Below are positions 20,072-29,009 of a stretch of DNA of 64,000 bases, one piece after another. The notes beneath the pieces are model-generated. The model ran no database searches. It had not been told where the DNA came from and saw only the letters and a program-made list of their open reading frames with translations. Numbering within the stretch: the stretch's first letter is position 1; each line of letters begins with the position of its first letter. The position numbers were made by a program, and so were the translations under genes. Origin of the DNA: Ditibartonella apis (lineage in GTDB: Bacteria; Pseudomonadota; Alphaproteobacteria; Rhizobiales; Rhizobiaceae); contig NZ_LXYU01000004.1 of the NCBI RefSeq assembly GCF_001952075.1, positions 62,001-126,000 of the forward strand, in the 5' to 3' direction.

Positions 20072-20207
20072 CCAACGCCACCAAAAAAACGATTTTTATA
20101 GTTGTATAATGGCTTAAAACCGGTATTTTCGGCATAAAGTTTCACGAAGCATCGTCCTGAAACGATGCTTTTCTATATAAAATCAGAAACTAATAGGACA
20201 TTTAAGA

Positions 20208-21266
20208 GTGATCAGAATTTCTGTGGATGCAATGGGCGGCGATTTTGGCCCGGAGATCACAATTGCCGGTGCAGCAATTGCGCAGAAACGTTTTCCTGAA
20301 ATACGTTTTATTTTTTACGGTGTTGCAAGTGCAGTAGAACCAGTCTTGAAGCGCTATCCGGAACTTGCTTCCGCTTCGACATTCATTGCAACCGAAACCT
20401 ATACCCGTATGGACGAAAAACCCAGCCAGGCGTTGCGGAACGGCCGTGGAAAATCATCTATGTGGAAAGCGATTGAAGCTGTAAAAAACGGTGAGGCAGA
20501 CGCGTGCGTGTCAGCCGGTAACACCGGTGCGTTGATGGCAATGTCCTATTTTTGTTTAAGAATGATGGAAGAGGCCGATCGTCCCGGTATTGCAGGCGTA
20601 TGGCCAACATTACGCGGTGAAAGTATTGTCCTTGATATCGGCGCTACAATCGGTGCTTCGTCAGATCAGCTTGTTGATCTTGCTGTGATGGGGGCCGGCA
20701 TGTTCCGTGCACTATATAATGTCAAACGTCCAACTGTCGGATTGCTCAACATAGGCGTTGAAGAGGTCAAAGGTCTTGATGAAATCAAGCAAGCAGGCAT
20801 GATGTTGCGGGAAATCGGGCTGGATGGATTGGAATATAAGGGATTTGTCGAAGGCAATGATATCGGAAAGGGTACTGTGGATGTCGTTGTTACCGAAGGA
20901 TTTTCGGGCAATATCGCATTGAAGGCGGCAGAAGGGACAGCCCGCCAGATGGCACAGATTTTACGCGAGGCAATGTCGAGTTCGTGGTTGACAAAACTGG
21001 GTTACCTTTTTTCAATAAGTGCTTTCCGTCAGCTCAAACAGAAAATGGATCCGGGGCGTGTGAATGGTGGTGTACTGCTCGGACTTAACGGGGTTGTTAT
21101 CAAAAGTCATGGCGGAACCGATGCGGATGGGTTTGCTTCTGCTTTACGGGTGGGCTATGAAATGGTTAACAATAAACTTCTCGAGAAAATCGCAGCCGAT
21201 TTGAGGCATTTTCACGATAAAAAACCCGAGCTTCTTGAGCGTGGCACCCATGCAGGGCATGATTGA
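20208..21266 (+). CDS. plsX: Phosphate acyltransferase PlsX
   Basis: Makes acyl-phosphate from acyl-ACP for glycerolipid synthesis. It starts at GTG 20208 with AGGA upstream. The N-terminal [30 protein letters not shown] near residue 105, VLDIGATIG and the late [18 protein letters not shown] are all diagnostic. The 352 residues are normal. It is followed 59 bp later by fabH, linking phospholipid and fatty-acid initiation. Confidence 0.97.
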   Translation: MIRISVDAMGGDFGPEITIAGAAIAQKRFPEIRFIFYGVASAVEPVLKRYPELASASTFIATETYTRMDEKPSQALRNGRGKSSMWKAIEAVKNGEADACVSAGNTGALMAMSYFCLRMMEEADRPGIAGVWPTLRGESIVLDIGATIGASSDQLVDLAVMGAGMFRALYNVKRPTVGLLNIGVEEVKGLDEIKQAGMMLREIGLDGLEYKGFVEGNDIGKGTVDVVVTEGFSGNIALKAAEGTARQMAQILREAMSSSWLTKLGYLFSISAFRQLKQKMDPGRVNGGVLLGLNGVVIKSHGGTDADGFASALRVGYEMVNNKLLEKIAADLRHFHDKKPELLERGTHAGHD

Positions 21267-21325
21267 GAACGCAATTATACGTATGAACGACTGAATATTG
21301 ATTCGCTGGTTGAGGATAGAACTGA

Positions 21326-22300
21326 ATGATTCGATCTGCCATATGTGGCATAGGAAGTGCGCTGCCGAAAAAGAAAATGTTAAACAGCGAACTTGAAGGC
21401 ATTGTCGAGACATCCGATGCATGGATCGTTCAACGGACAGGGATTCGCCAGCGTTATATAGCCGGAAAAGATGAAACAACTGTTTCACTCGGTGCCGCGG
21501 CCGCCCGGGCAGCGCTTGATAATGCGGGGCTTACTGTTGCCGATATTGATTGTATAATTCTTGCAACTGCAACGCCTAACCATACATTTCCTGCTTCTGC
21601 TGTTGAAATACAGAATGCATTGGGAATGTCGCACGGTTTTGCTTTCGATGTGCAGGCTGTATGTTCAGGCTTCGTTTTTGCAATGACAACTGCCGATCTT
21701 TATTTGAAAGGCGGCATGGCAAAGCGAGTTCTTGTAATCGGTGCAGAAACTTTTTCTCGTATCCTTGACTGGAATGACCGTTCAACTTGCGTACTTTTCG
21801 GAGACGGGGCAGGGGCCGTTATTCTTGAAGCAGTAGAAAATCAGAGCGGTACCAACAGCGATCGTGGCATCCTTGCATGTAAACAACGTTCTGATGGCGC
21901 ATATGTCGATAAGCTTTATGTTGATGGTGGTCCGTCGACGACGCAGACGACAGGCCATTTGCGAATGGAGGGACGCGAAGTATTCAAACACGCTGTAGGC
22001 ATGATCACCGATGTGGTCGATGAGTGCTTTTCCGCAACCGGTATTTCTCCTTCGGAACTCGACTGGTTTGTGCCTCACCAGGCAAATAAACGCATCATTG
22101 ATGCATCTGCCAAAAAGCTCGGTATTGCGGATCATAAAGTTGTCATTACAGTGGATCAACATGGCAATACATCGGCTGCGTCAGTGCCTTTGGCACTTGC
22201 GGTTGCTGTTAATGATGGTAGAATAAAAAAAGGTGATCTGGTCATGCTGGAGGCAATGGGCGGCGGATTCACATGGGGAGCTATTCTTATCCGCTGGTAA
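21326..22300 (+). CDS. fabH: Beta-ketoacyl-ACP synthase III
   Basis: Starts fatty-acid synthesis by condensing acetyl-CoA with malonyl-ACP. The catalytic triad is complete: Cys113 in DVQAVCSGF, His near residue 252 in [11 protein letters not shown] and Asn near residue 282 in [19 protein letters not shown] in the middle and the closing [13 protein letters not shown] are typical. The 324 residues match the family. It lies between plsX and ihfA, a conserved order in Rhizobiales. Confidence 0.98.
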   Translation: MIRSAICGIGSALPKKKMLNSELEGIVETSDAWIVQRTGIRQRYIAGKDETTVSLGAAAARAALDNAGLTVADIDCIILATATPNHTFPASAVEIQNALGMSHGFAFDVQAVCSGFVFAMTTADLYLKGGMAKRVLVIGAETFSRILDWNDRSTCVLFGDGAGAVILEAVENQSGTNSDRGILACKQRSDGAYVDKLYVDGGPSTTQTTGHLRMEGREVFKHAVGMITDVVDECFSATGISPSELDWFVPHQANKRIIDASAKKLGIADHKVVITVDQHGNTSAASVPLALAVAVNDGRIKKGDLVMLEAMGGGFTWGAILIRW

Positions 22301-22373
22301 CCTTACGGCAACTTGACCGGCAATGAATATTACGTATAAGTTTTTTAGCTTCAATTTTAAGAAGGCGATTGTT

Positions 22374-22685
22374 ATGGCTGGTAACACAGTAACGCGTGCA
22401 GATTTGGCAGATGCCGTTTGCAGGAAAGTTGGCCTGTCACGTACAGAGTCGGCTTCGTTGGTTGAAATGATCCTTGATGAAGTTTGTGATGCAATTGTTA
22501 AGGGTGAAACTGTAAAATTATCTTCATTTGCAACTTTTCATGTTCGCAATAAAACAGAACGCATTGGCCGTAATCCGAAAACTGGTGAAGAAGTACCGAT
22601 TTCACCCCGTCGCGTTATGACGTTCAAAGCATCGAATGTTTTGAAAAAAAAGATTTTGGATGGTCACCGTTCAAAGAAGTCCTGA
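22374..22685 (+). CDS. ihfA: Integration host factor alpha subunit
   Basis: DNA-bending protein working as a heterodimer with IhfB in transcription, replication and recombination. The start at 22374 ([15 protein letters not shown], 103 residues) has AGAAGG upstream; an in-frame ATG at 22323 would add 17 unconserved residues. The DNA-binding arm reads [19 protein letters not shown], with the Pro that intercalates into DNA, followed by [16 protein letters not shown]. Confidence 0.96.
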   Translation: MAGNTVTRADLADAVCRKVGLSRTESASLVEMILDEVCDAIVKGETVKLSSFATFHVRNKTERIGRNPKTGEEVPISPRRVMTFKASNVLKKKILDGHRSKKS

Positions 22686-22864
22686 CCCGACACTATTGTT
22701 TTTCAGTTCTGTGAAAGTGTCTTTTATAAGTGGCTGTTCTGTAATAAGAAATAGGTGAATTCACAGAGTTCGCCGAAGCACTTGGCAGCTTAACAGGATT
22801 CATTTGGAAGGGGTCAAGTTCAACATCGGGTTAGAGGTCGGTTTTAGTCGGCAAAGGTCAAAAA

Positions 22865-23371
22865 ATGGATAAAAGTCCAGATGCTTTCCGTACAATTAGT
22901 GAAGTTGCTGAAGCGTTGGATCTCCCACAACATGTCTTGAGATTTTGGGAAACACGTTTTTCACAAATAAAGCCGTTAAAACGCGGTGGTGGTCGTCGTT
23001 ATTATCGACCGGCAGACGTTGATTTGCTTAAAGGAATCCGACAACTTTTATATGAGCAAGGCTACACCATAAAGGGTGCACAGCGCTTGTTGAAGGAAAA
23101 TGGCATTGCCTTTGTCATTGCACTCGGCAATGGTGACATCGCGGCGATTGATGCAATTACGCAGAAAAAAAAGGCAGAAGAAGAAGCCGAGAATACACCA
23201 CTGCCGGCAAAGCCACAGCAATCAAAAGGGTTATTCAGCTTTATGAAATCGGATTCTGATGCTGAAGTGGGCGGAAGTAGCATCGGAAAAGGCAAAGACA
23301 ATAAAACACTGCTTCAAGAGGCGTTATTCGAATTGATAGAATGTAAGAGAGTTCTTGATCGAGCCCGCTAA
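22865..23371 (+). CDS. MerR family transcriptional regulator
   Basis: The N-terminal winged helix-turn-helix reads [23 protein letters not shown], followed by a basic [29 protein letters not shown], the classical MerR DNA-binding layout. From about residue 85 to the end (168 residues) the sequence is low in complexity, with a Lys/Glu-rich stretch, and has no Cys pair or known effector domain. The same regulator follows ihfA in many Rhizobiales. Its target genes are unknown. A GAGCCGATA repeat set begins 26 bp after its stop codon. Confidence 0.92.
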   Translation: MDKSPDAFRTISEVAEALDLPQHVLRFWETRFSQIKPLKRGGGRRYYRPADVDLLKGIRQLLYEQGYTIKGAQRLLKENGIAFVIALGNGDIAAIDAITQKKKAEEEAENTPLPAKPQQSKGLFSFMKSDSDAEVGGSSIGKGKDNKTLLQEALFELIECKRVLDRAR

Positions 23372-23396
23372 GTCAACGAACAAGATAATTTAGTTC

Positions 23397-23539
23397 ATTG
23401 TGAGCCGATATTTAATTTATTGTGAGCCGATATATCGAGTATTGCTGTGTTAATCCGTCGCAAGTATCGGCCAAGGTGACTTGCTGTTGCGGTGAGATGG
23501 GGATTGTTTTTTCCTAGCCTTGGCATTTGTTATCGGCTC
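23397..23539 (+). repeat. Short repeated motif downstream of the MerR gene
   Basis: The 15-bp sequence ATTGTGAGCCGATAT occurs at 23397-23411 and again at 23419-23433, 22 bp apart (about two helical turns). A shorter inverted copy, TATCGGCTC, lies at 23531-23539. Spacing and repetition suggest a protein-binding site or duplicated operator, but no matching family is recognised. Confidence 0.5.
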
Positions 23540-24445
23540 GATTTTTTCTATTTTTCTCTTTTGATACAATCCGGAGATTGAACAGAAATTGAAAGAGCGG
23601 CTTTACGACAATCTTTTCAGCACACAGAATTAAATTTTTGAATGTTAAATATCTCGATGAATCAATAAAATTTGGGGTTCTCTTATTTTGTAAAATTGAT
23701 ATTCAAAGGTTCCCACCCCGTGGATCGTTATCCCGATTCAAAGTGAATTTTTTAAGCTCATCCTACCGGATGTATAGGGATGAGCATAGGCCATTTTTTT
23801 AAAACTTAAACCGAACTCGTTGTGCTCTAATGAATGGGGGCAAGATTATTGGTAGTTTCCAACGGCATGGACGGAAAACGAAATTTGTTGATGCATTTCC
23901 TTGGAAGCGATTTTAATGATTTTTCAAGGCAAGTTCGCAGAACAGGAAAATTTATCGGCAAAGCGGTTATCTTGTTCATGGGGTTCATTTTGTCGCATGC
24001 AGGGTGCTGGAATGGGTTCGTTTTCCGGATGATTTTCATTTTATAACGAATGGAGGAACGGTCCGCTTCCCGATTGACATTCATGTCGCGTTTGAAGGAG
24101 AGCGTTCGATCATTTTTCATCGGAACAGCGGCGTTCCGGAAACTGCGCCGTAATTGAAAGATGCTTGTTTTAAAGAATCGGTTTTTTGGGAGGATGCTAA
24201 TTCCGATTTTTCTCGAAGCCCAGTTTAATCCGGAATTAAAAGCGAAGTTTCAAACAGTTTTTGTTCAATGGGGCAAGACCGGGGGAAGGGAGGAACAGAT
24301 GATCTGATGACCTCATATTGCCTCAAACAGATGCGAAGCATGAGTAAACGGTCTGGCTTTTAACACTCTGACCTATAAGCCGAAATTACCGGAAAACCGG
24401 ATTTAGACGGTCAGTTAAAAATACACCCTTTATTTGGAAAACAGA
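23540..24445. other. Long intergenic region without a supported gene
   Basis: About 900 bp between the MerR gene and tRNA-Val. Two overlapping opposite-strand frames (23834-24046 and 23827-24120) have no ribosome site, family or codon pattern that convinces. An imperfect hairpin, GCTCATCC at 23756-23763 with GGATGAGC at 23778-23785, is followed after 13 bases by a T-run and could be a weak terminator or part of a small RNA. The rest may be decayed coding sequence. Confidence 0.45.
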
Positions 24446-24520
24446 TGGTGGGCGTGACAGGGATTGAACCTGTGACCCCTACAATGTCAATGTAGTGCTC
24501 TCCCTCTGAGCTACACGCCC
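24446..24520 (-). tRNA. tRNA-Val (GAC anticodon)
   Basis: The reverse strand folds into a full cloverleaf: acceptor GGGCGTG/CACGCCC, anticodon stem CTACA/TGTAG with loop TTGACAT (anticodon GAC), and T arm ACAGG-TTCAATC-CCTGT. CCA is encoded at 24446-24448. Confidence 0.97.
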
Positions 24521-24624
24521 ATCTGACGCTGTTGCATACACCACAACAAAACCGTGAGGTCAATGCTTTTTTATAAAAAATAATCTAAAATTTGACGAAA
24601 ATGATGATTTCAAAAACCGGTCTA

Positions 24625-24987
24625 TCAAGCTGCAATCAACATTTTCTCGACTTCCGAGACAAGTTCGCGCAAATGGAACGGTTTGGACAAAACTTTTGCG
24701 TCACGAGGGGTGTTGCTATCGGAATTCAGCGCAACAGCGGCAAATCCGGTAATAAACATAACCCGCAAATCCGGATCAATTTCAGTAGCACGGCGAGCAA
24801 GCTCAATGCCATCCATTTCCGGCATAACGATATCGGTCAGGAGAAGTGAGAATGGCTCTTCTTGCAGCCGTTCATAAGCGCTTGCACCGTTATCGAAATC
24901 GGTAACTTCGTAACCGGCCCGTTCAAGGGCTTTTGCTAAAAAGCGACGCATGTCATTATCGTCTTCGGCAAGCAAAATACGTTTCAT
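24625..24987 (-). CDS. cpdR: Single-domain response regulator CpdR
   Basis: Receiver-only regulator that in alphaproteobacteria controls ClpXP-dependent proteolysis of cell-cycle proteins such as CtrA through the CckA-ChpT relay. The start at 24987 (MKRILLAEDDNDMRRF, 120 residues) is preferred; an upstream TTG would add five residues. The acidic pair is in AEDD, the phospho-accepting Asp is residue 52 in LLTDIVMPEMDG, and the conserved Lys is in VLSKPF. No output domain is present. It is divergent from the N-formylglutamate amidohydrolase gene, a pairing I recall in other Rhizobiales. Confidence 0.92.
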   Translation of the reverse strand: MKRILLAEDDNDMRRFLAKALERAGYEVTDFDNGASAYERLQEEPFSLLLTDIVMPEMDGIELARRATEIDPDLRVMFITGFAAVALNSDSNTPRDAKVLSKPFHLRELVSEVEKMLIAA

Positions 24988-25204
24988 TATAGTGTCCAAC
25001 AATTGTTTATAAGAATTTGAACCTTATCTCTCTCTTATTCATACAATAAATCCGGTTGGTAAAAAAAGCGATAAACGCTGTCGGAACGAGTTTGTTTTAT
25101 ATAATGGTTAATTCGTGGTTGCGAATGACAGGGCAGTCGGTTTACCTTTTTTAATAAAATATACGATTGGTTTTAATAAGATTTACGATTGGCAGGTTTT
25201 TCAA

Positions 25205-26083
25205 ATGGATTTAATGAGTGTCACAGCGTTCCAATATAGCGAGCCGGCTGAACTCAGAGTTCCGTTTCTGTTCAATTCCCCCCATTCCGGTCGCATATAT
25301 CCGAAAAGCTTTTTGGAACAATCCGTTCTTGATAATTTCACGATCCGTATTTCTGAAGACAGCTACGTCGACTTGTTATTCAATGGGGTCGTCGGTCTTG
25401 GTGCAGCTTTTATGGCAGCAAATTTTCCCCGTGCATTTCTTGACGTCAATCGTGAGCGTTACGAGCTTGATCCCGATATGTTTTTTGAACCTTTACCGGA
25501 ATCTGTCCCGAAGCCGTCCATGCGGGTTCTGGCGGGTTTGGGAACAATCCCGAAAATCGTAGCGACAGGTGTACAAATATATAATGGCCGAATTCATCTT
25601 GATGATGCAATGGAGCGGATTGAAAAACTCTATGTTCCTTATCATGACCACCTTGCAGCCAAGCTTGGTACAATGAGAAATCGTTTTGGATTTGCAGTTC
25701 TTATCGACTGTCATTCGATGCCCGGAAAGTTGAAGTTTTTTGATGGAGGCGGGCAGCCGGATTTTATTCTGGGTGATCAAAATGGACAATCTTGTGCCAA
25801 TGCGTTTGTGGAATATGCAGCCGAATGTTTGAGTCGAAAAGGCTATCAGGTCGCTCTTAATCGGCCTTACTCGGGTGGCTTTATTACCACCCATTATGGT
25901 AGACCATCCGAAAACATCCATGCTTTGCAGATAGAAATAAACAGAAGCCTGTATCTCGACGAGATTACGCGCGAAGCCAACACTAATTTCGATATATTAC
26001 AGAGTGATCTGATTGCTCTTTCTGCCGACCTTATGGCCTTTCCTGAACAAGAATTGATGGTTTGTAAAGCCGCAGCGGAATAA
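25205..26083 (+). CDS. N-formylglutamate amidohydrolase family protein
   Basis: Predicted metal-dependent hydrolase of the FGase family, which releases glutamate from N-formylglutamate at the end of one histidine-degradation route. The 292 residues from ATG 25205 include the family blocks PFLFNSPHSGRIYP, FLDVNRERYELDPDMF, LIDCHSMPG and NRPYSGGFITTHYG. Earlier in-frame starts (from 25115) would add an unconserved segment. No hutH, hutU or hutI gene is nearby, so the true substrate is open. Confidence 0.9.
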   Translation: MDLMSVTAFQYSEPAELRVPFLFNSPHSGRIYPKSFLEQSVLDNFTIRISEDSYVDLLFNGVVGLGAAFMAANFPRAFLDVNRERYELDPDMFFEPLPESVPKPSMRVLAGLGTIPKIVATGVQIYNGRIHLDDAMERIEKLYVPYHDHLAAKLGTMRNRFGFAVLIDCHSMPGKLKFFDGGGQPDFILGDQNGQSCANAFVEYAAECLSRKGYQVALNRPYSGGFITTHYGRPSENIHALQIEINRSLYLDEITREANTNFDILQSDLIALSADLMAFPEQELMVCKAAAE

Positions 26084-26314
26084 ATCCGAAGCCGTTGGAA
26101 TTTGAGAAGTGGTGCTTTTGTTTTCGATTTATGTAAATTTTCTAAAAAAATTGCGGGAAACATATCACCGGATAATAACGCAAAAGACACACGTGATTAT
26201 AAAAGCCGCTCTGATCGATGATTTTCCGTCTATCTTAAGCATTGAGAATTGGCACAAAAACGGGTTAAATGATTTGCATTGAGTTTTGTTTGAAATTAGG
26301 GTGGTCGAAAAAGC

Positions 26315-27100
26315 ATGAGCAATCTTCCGGGGTTCGAATTTTTCAAAAAACTCTCCGATATCGTCGAACAGACTTCGCTCCCCTTTTTTCGACACCCACT
26401 ATCGATTGATAACAAAGACCTTAATGGCTTTGACCCCGTCACAATTGCTGATCGTGAAACCGAAATTGCATTAAGAGAATATATTCATCGGGAACGGCCT
26501 GATGATGGAATTTTGGGAGAGGAATTTCCAACGCTCGCGGGGCTGAATAACAATTTATGGGTAATTGATCCGATTGACGGGACGCGTTCTTTTATCACAG
26601 GTATGCCGACGTGGGGTAGTCTCGTTGGTTTGAAGACGGAAGGTAAGGCCGTTGCCGGTATGATGGCACAGCCATTCACACGCGAAATTTATTATAGTTG
26701 CGGCAAAGGCGCTTACCTCTACACAGAAAACGACGGGGATCACCAGAAACTATCCGTCAGCAATTGTAAATTGCTTGATAAAGCGACAATGATGACGACT
26801 GCTCCGGAACTTTTCGACGGGAAAAATCAAAGCCGGTTTCAAAAACTTTCACAGAAAGTCCGTTTAACTCGTTACAGTGCGGATTGTTATGCTTTTGCGA
26901 TGCTCTCGTCCGGTTTTGTCGACTTAGTGGTCGAGACAGACTTGAAGCCTTATGACATCACCGCGCTCATTCCGATTGTGGAACAAGCGGGTGGAATCAT
27001 CAGACAATGGAACGGCAAAAAAGCTGAAGATGCCGGCAATATTATCGCTTCAGCAACTCCCGAACTTTTGGAGGCGGCCTTATCAATACTCAATGATTGA
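26315..27100 (+). CDS. hisN: Histidinol-phosphatase, inositol monophosphatase fold
   Basis: Mg-dependent phosphatase of the IMPase superfamily; the closest alphaproteobacterial group dephosphorylates histidinol phosphate in histidine synthesis. The metal-binding motifs are GEEFP near residue 68, DPIDGTRSF near residue 86 and a late DCYAFAMLSSGFVDLVVE with DLKPYDITAL. The 261 residues are typical. The start ATG at 26315 follows GGTGGTCGAAAAAGC. Its 3' end overlaps the convergent alpha/beta hydrolase by 11 bp. Substrate assignment between histidinol phosphate and inositol phosphate is by family resemblance only. Confidence 0.85.
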   Translation: MSNLPGFEFFKKLSDIVEQTSLPFFRHPLSIDNKDLNGFDPVTIADRETEIALREYIHRERPDDGILGEEFPTLAGLNNNLWVIDPIDGTRSFITGMPTWGSLVGLKTEGKAVAGMMAQPFTREIYYSCGKGAYLYTENDGDHQKLSVSNCKLLDKATMMTTAPELFDGKNQSRFQKLSQKVRLTRYSADCYAFAMLSSGFVDLVVETDLKPYDITALIPIVEQAGGIIRQWNGKKAEDAGNIIASATPELLEAALSILND

Positions 27101-28016
27101 TTTCATAGGCGTTGGTTCCCGGAATGAAAGCGTCGAACAATGCCCAAAACTGTTTTTGGTAATTTTCTTTATCATTTAACAAGTCGTGTCCGGCGCCAAT
27201 AAGTGTGATTGTATCGGCTAGCCTGACATTATGACAAAAGCGACGGACTTCGCTTGCATCGGTCAATCTGTCATTGTGTCCGATGACAAACAAAGCGGGA
27301 AAACGAAGGTCATTTTTTTCAAGGCGTTCTTTTGCGTAAATTGCAGTGTCAAACACATGGGCAAGCCATCTCCTGTCAAGAACGGCGAAATCCTCTTCCT
27401 TATGATCGCCGTTGTCGGAGTAGCCTTTATTAAAGTGGTAACTTTGAAAAATCGATTTCCCTTGTCTCAACTTTATATGTCCGAGCCCGAAATCATTCAT
27501 CATCTCGCTGATCTTGTGTTCAAAACCACCGATCTTATGACCTAAAGGACTGAAGAAAGGTGAAATGCCGAGAAAGCGATTGCATTGGTTGTTGATAATA
27601 TCAATGCTGGAGATCGCGATAAGACAGCCGATATCATAACCAAGAAAATAATAAGGCGGAGGGCAGTCCGCATAGACAATTTTGTCAAGAAATTCCTTAA
27701 GATCACCGATATGCCGGTTAATATCAAATGTGCGTTGAGCAGTTTCGCGCTCTTTTTCGTCGGATGGGGTGGAAGCTCCTTGTCCATACCACTCAAACGA
27801 TGCATAGGAAAAACCACGATCAACAAGTTTGGAAAATAGGTTTTTATACCGCCGCGAACTGTCGGTAATTCCTTGTAGAAAAACAACAGTTCCCTTTTGA
27901 AAATTATGTTTTCTTACGTTCTTGACGATGCCTAGACGCCTTTTATCAGACGTTTCCATAAATGACGAAAAGAGGAGATCAGGTATCTTTTCGACTTTTG
28001 ACGCGTTCAAGTGCAA
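27090..28016 (-). CDS. Alpha/beta hydrolase (lysophospholipase-like) with Asp at the nucleophile position
   Basis: Alpha/beta-hydrolase fold resembling the PldB-like serine aminopeptidase S33 group. The oxyanion strand reads VVFLQGITDSSRRY near residue 45, FEWYGQGAS follows, and the acid and His candidates are in IGHNDRLTDASEV and LIGAGHDLL. The nucleophile elbow, normally GHSxG, is here LGYDIGC, with Asp128 in place of Ser. That would suit a dehalogenase or epoxide-hydrolase type mechanism or an inactive enzyme. The start is uncertain: TTG at 28016, or an ATG twenty codons later (27959), neither with a clear ribosome site. The gene may be decaying. It converges on hisN. Confidence 0.72.
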   Translation of the reverse strand: MHLNASKVEKIPDLLFSSFMETSDKRRLGIVKNVRKHNFQKGTVVFLQGITDSSRRYKNLFSKLVDRGFSYASFEWYGQGASTPSDEKERETAQRTFDINRHIGDLKEFLDKIVYADCPPPYYFLGYDIGCLIAISSIDIINNQCNRFLGISPFFSPLGHKIGGFEHKISEMMNDFGLGHIKLRQGKSIFQSYHFNKGYSDNGDHKEEDFAVLDRRWLAHVFDTAIYAKERLEKNDLRFPALFVIGHNDRLTDASEVRRFCHNVRLADTITLIGAGHDLLNDKENYQKQFWALFDAFIPGTNAYEINH

Positions 28017-28295
28017 TTATTCGGGCTTTCTCTGTTACATGATAATTCGCCTATCCATTTAAATTGTAACATTTAAAAAAGCATTTCCTCAAGATTGAGG
28101 TACGACGAATAGTTCTAAAAATTGTCCGGTTCGTGAAGAAAAACCATTATGTGACGTCGCAACACGTGTGAAAAGGGGGGCGCAACACGTCAAAAGCTGA
28201 CCGGTTGGTTCGGGAAGCGCAATTGGTAAAAAATGGCTTACTTCAACATTTTTAAAAGATTTTCACTGACGGGATTTTTTGGGATGGGACTATCT
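28017..28295. other. Intergenic region with a 10-bp direct repeat
   Basis: The space between the alpha/beta hydrolase and the hsp20 control region contains CGCAACACGT at 28158-28167 and again at 28181-28190, 23 bp apart and next to a GTGACGTCGC. No reading frame is supported. The repeat could be a regulator site for the upstream or downstream gene. Confidence 0.4.
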
Positions 28296-28326
28296 CTTGA
28301 AAGATCAGAAAATAATAACCACATAA
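28296..28326 (+). promoter_or_regulatory. Candidate heat-shock (RpoH) promoter for hsp20
   Basis: CTTGAA at 28296-28301 followed, after 17 bp, by CCACATAA at 28319-28326 resembles the alphaproteobacterial sigma-32 pattern (CTTGAA, 17-18 bp, CCTATnT-like). It lies about 100 bp upstream of the hsp20 start, leaving room for a long 5' leader. Confidence 0.45.
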
Positions 28327-28331
28327 ACTAT

Positions 28332-28422
28332 GCGATCGCCAATACGGGGTCGCTGGTTATATGGGTCTGCCTTTAAGGAGATCGTAATAATCAAACATTC
28401 GTCGCTCTGAAGGAGGGCAATT
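28332..28422 (+). ncRNA. ROSE-type RNA thermometer in the hsp20 leader
   Basis: The 3' end of the leader contains UCGCU at 28402-28406, an exact match to the UYGCU motif conserved in ROSE elements, facing the Shine-Dalgarno GGAGGG at 28412-28417. Pairing C28407-G28413, U28406-A28414, C28405-G28415 and C28403-G28417 leaves a G28404-G28416 mismatch, the hallmark of the ROSE temperature-sensing hairpin. An upstream hairpin is possible between GCGA (28332-28335) and TCGC (28350-28353). Rhizobial small heat-shock genes are classically controlled this way. The motif is seen; melting behaviour is inferred. Confidence 0.68.
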
Positions 28423-28944
28423 ATGATGCGTCAAGTAGATTTTTCACCATTATATCGTTCAACTGTCGGTTTTGACCGCTTGTTCAATATGTTTGATACA
28501 ATGACACAGCCGGAGAGTGTTCAAGCTTATCCGCCTTACAATATCGAACGGTTGGGCGAAAATTCTTATCGGATTTCCATGGCGGTTGCCGGTTTTTCCG
28601 AAGATGAAATTGATATTGAAGCCCAAAGTCACCAACTCACTGTTAAAGGCGAGAAATCTCGTGAAGAAGAGAATGATGAAGGTGATTTTCTCTATCGCGG
28701 AATAGCTTCCCGGTCATTTGAACGTCGCTTCCAATTAGCGGATCATGTTGAAGTGGTCGGTGCACAACTACAAAACGGTTTGCTTCACATTGAACTCAAA
28801 CGGGAAATTCCCGAAGAGATGAAGCCGCGGAAAATCGCGGTGCAGACATCGAAGGCTTCCAATACGAATAAACGTGTACAAAAACACGAAATGTCAAAAC
28901 ATGAAACGCCGAAACATGAGATGGAAGTCGAAGCGGCAGAATAA
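28423..28944 (+). CDS. Small heat-shock protein Hsp20
   Basis: ATP-independent holdase of the alpha-crystallin family that keeps denatured proteins refoldable. The alpha-crystallin domain covers about residues 38-142, from YPPYNIERLGENSYRISMAVAGF through the ENDEGDFLYRGIASRSFERRFQL strand to GLLHIELKREIPEE. The IbpA-like family usually has about 140-155 residues; this one has 173 because of a C-terminal tail with three tandem pentapeptides KHE[MT]x at residues 154-168. The ATG at 28423 has an excellent GGAGGG site embedded in the ROSE hairpin. A terminator follows. Confidence 0.95.
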   Translation: MMRQVDFSPLYRSTVGFDRLFNMFDTMTQPESVQAYPPYNIERLGENSYRISMAVAGFSEDEIDIEAQSHQLTVKGEKSREEENDEGDFLYRGIASRSFERRFQLADHVEVVGAQLQNGLLHIELKREIPEEMKPRKIAVQTSKASNTNKRVQKHEMSKHETPKHEMEVEAAE

Positions 28945-28970
28945 TTATTCCCGAAAATTTATAACTATTG

Positions 28971-29009
28971 GCGTGGGACGCGCGTGTAGGCGTGTCCCAC
29001 GCTTTTTAT
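28971..29009 (+). terminator. Rho-independent terminator after hsp20
   Basis: GCGTGGGAC (28971-28979) pairs perfectly with GTCCCACGC (28994-29002) and is followed by TTTTTATT. The 14-base loop is long but GC-rich. It lies 26 bp after the hsp20 stop. Confidence 0.9.

Noticed and set aside
23827-24120. Overlapping frames of 70 and 97 codons in the gap after merR
   Set aside because: They oppose each other, lack ribosome sites and look like non-coding sequence.
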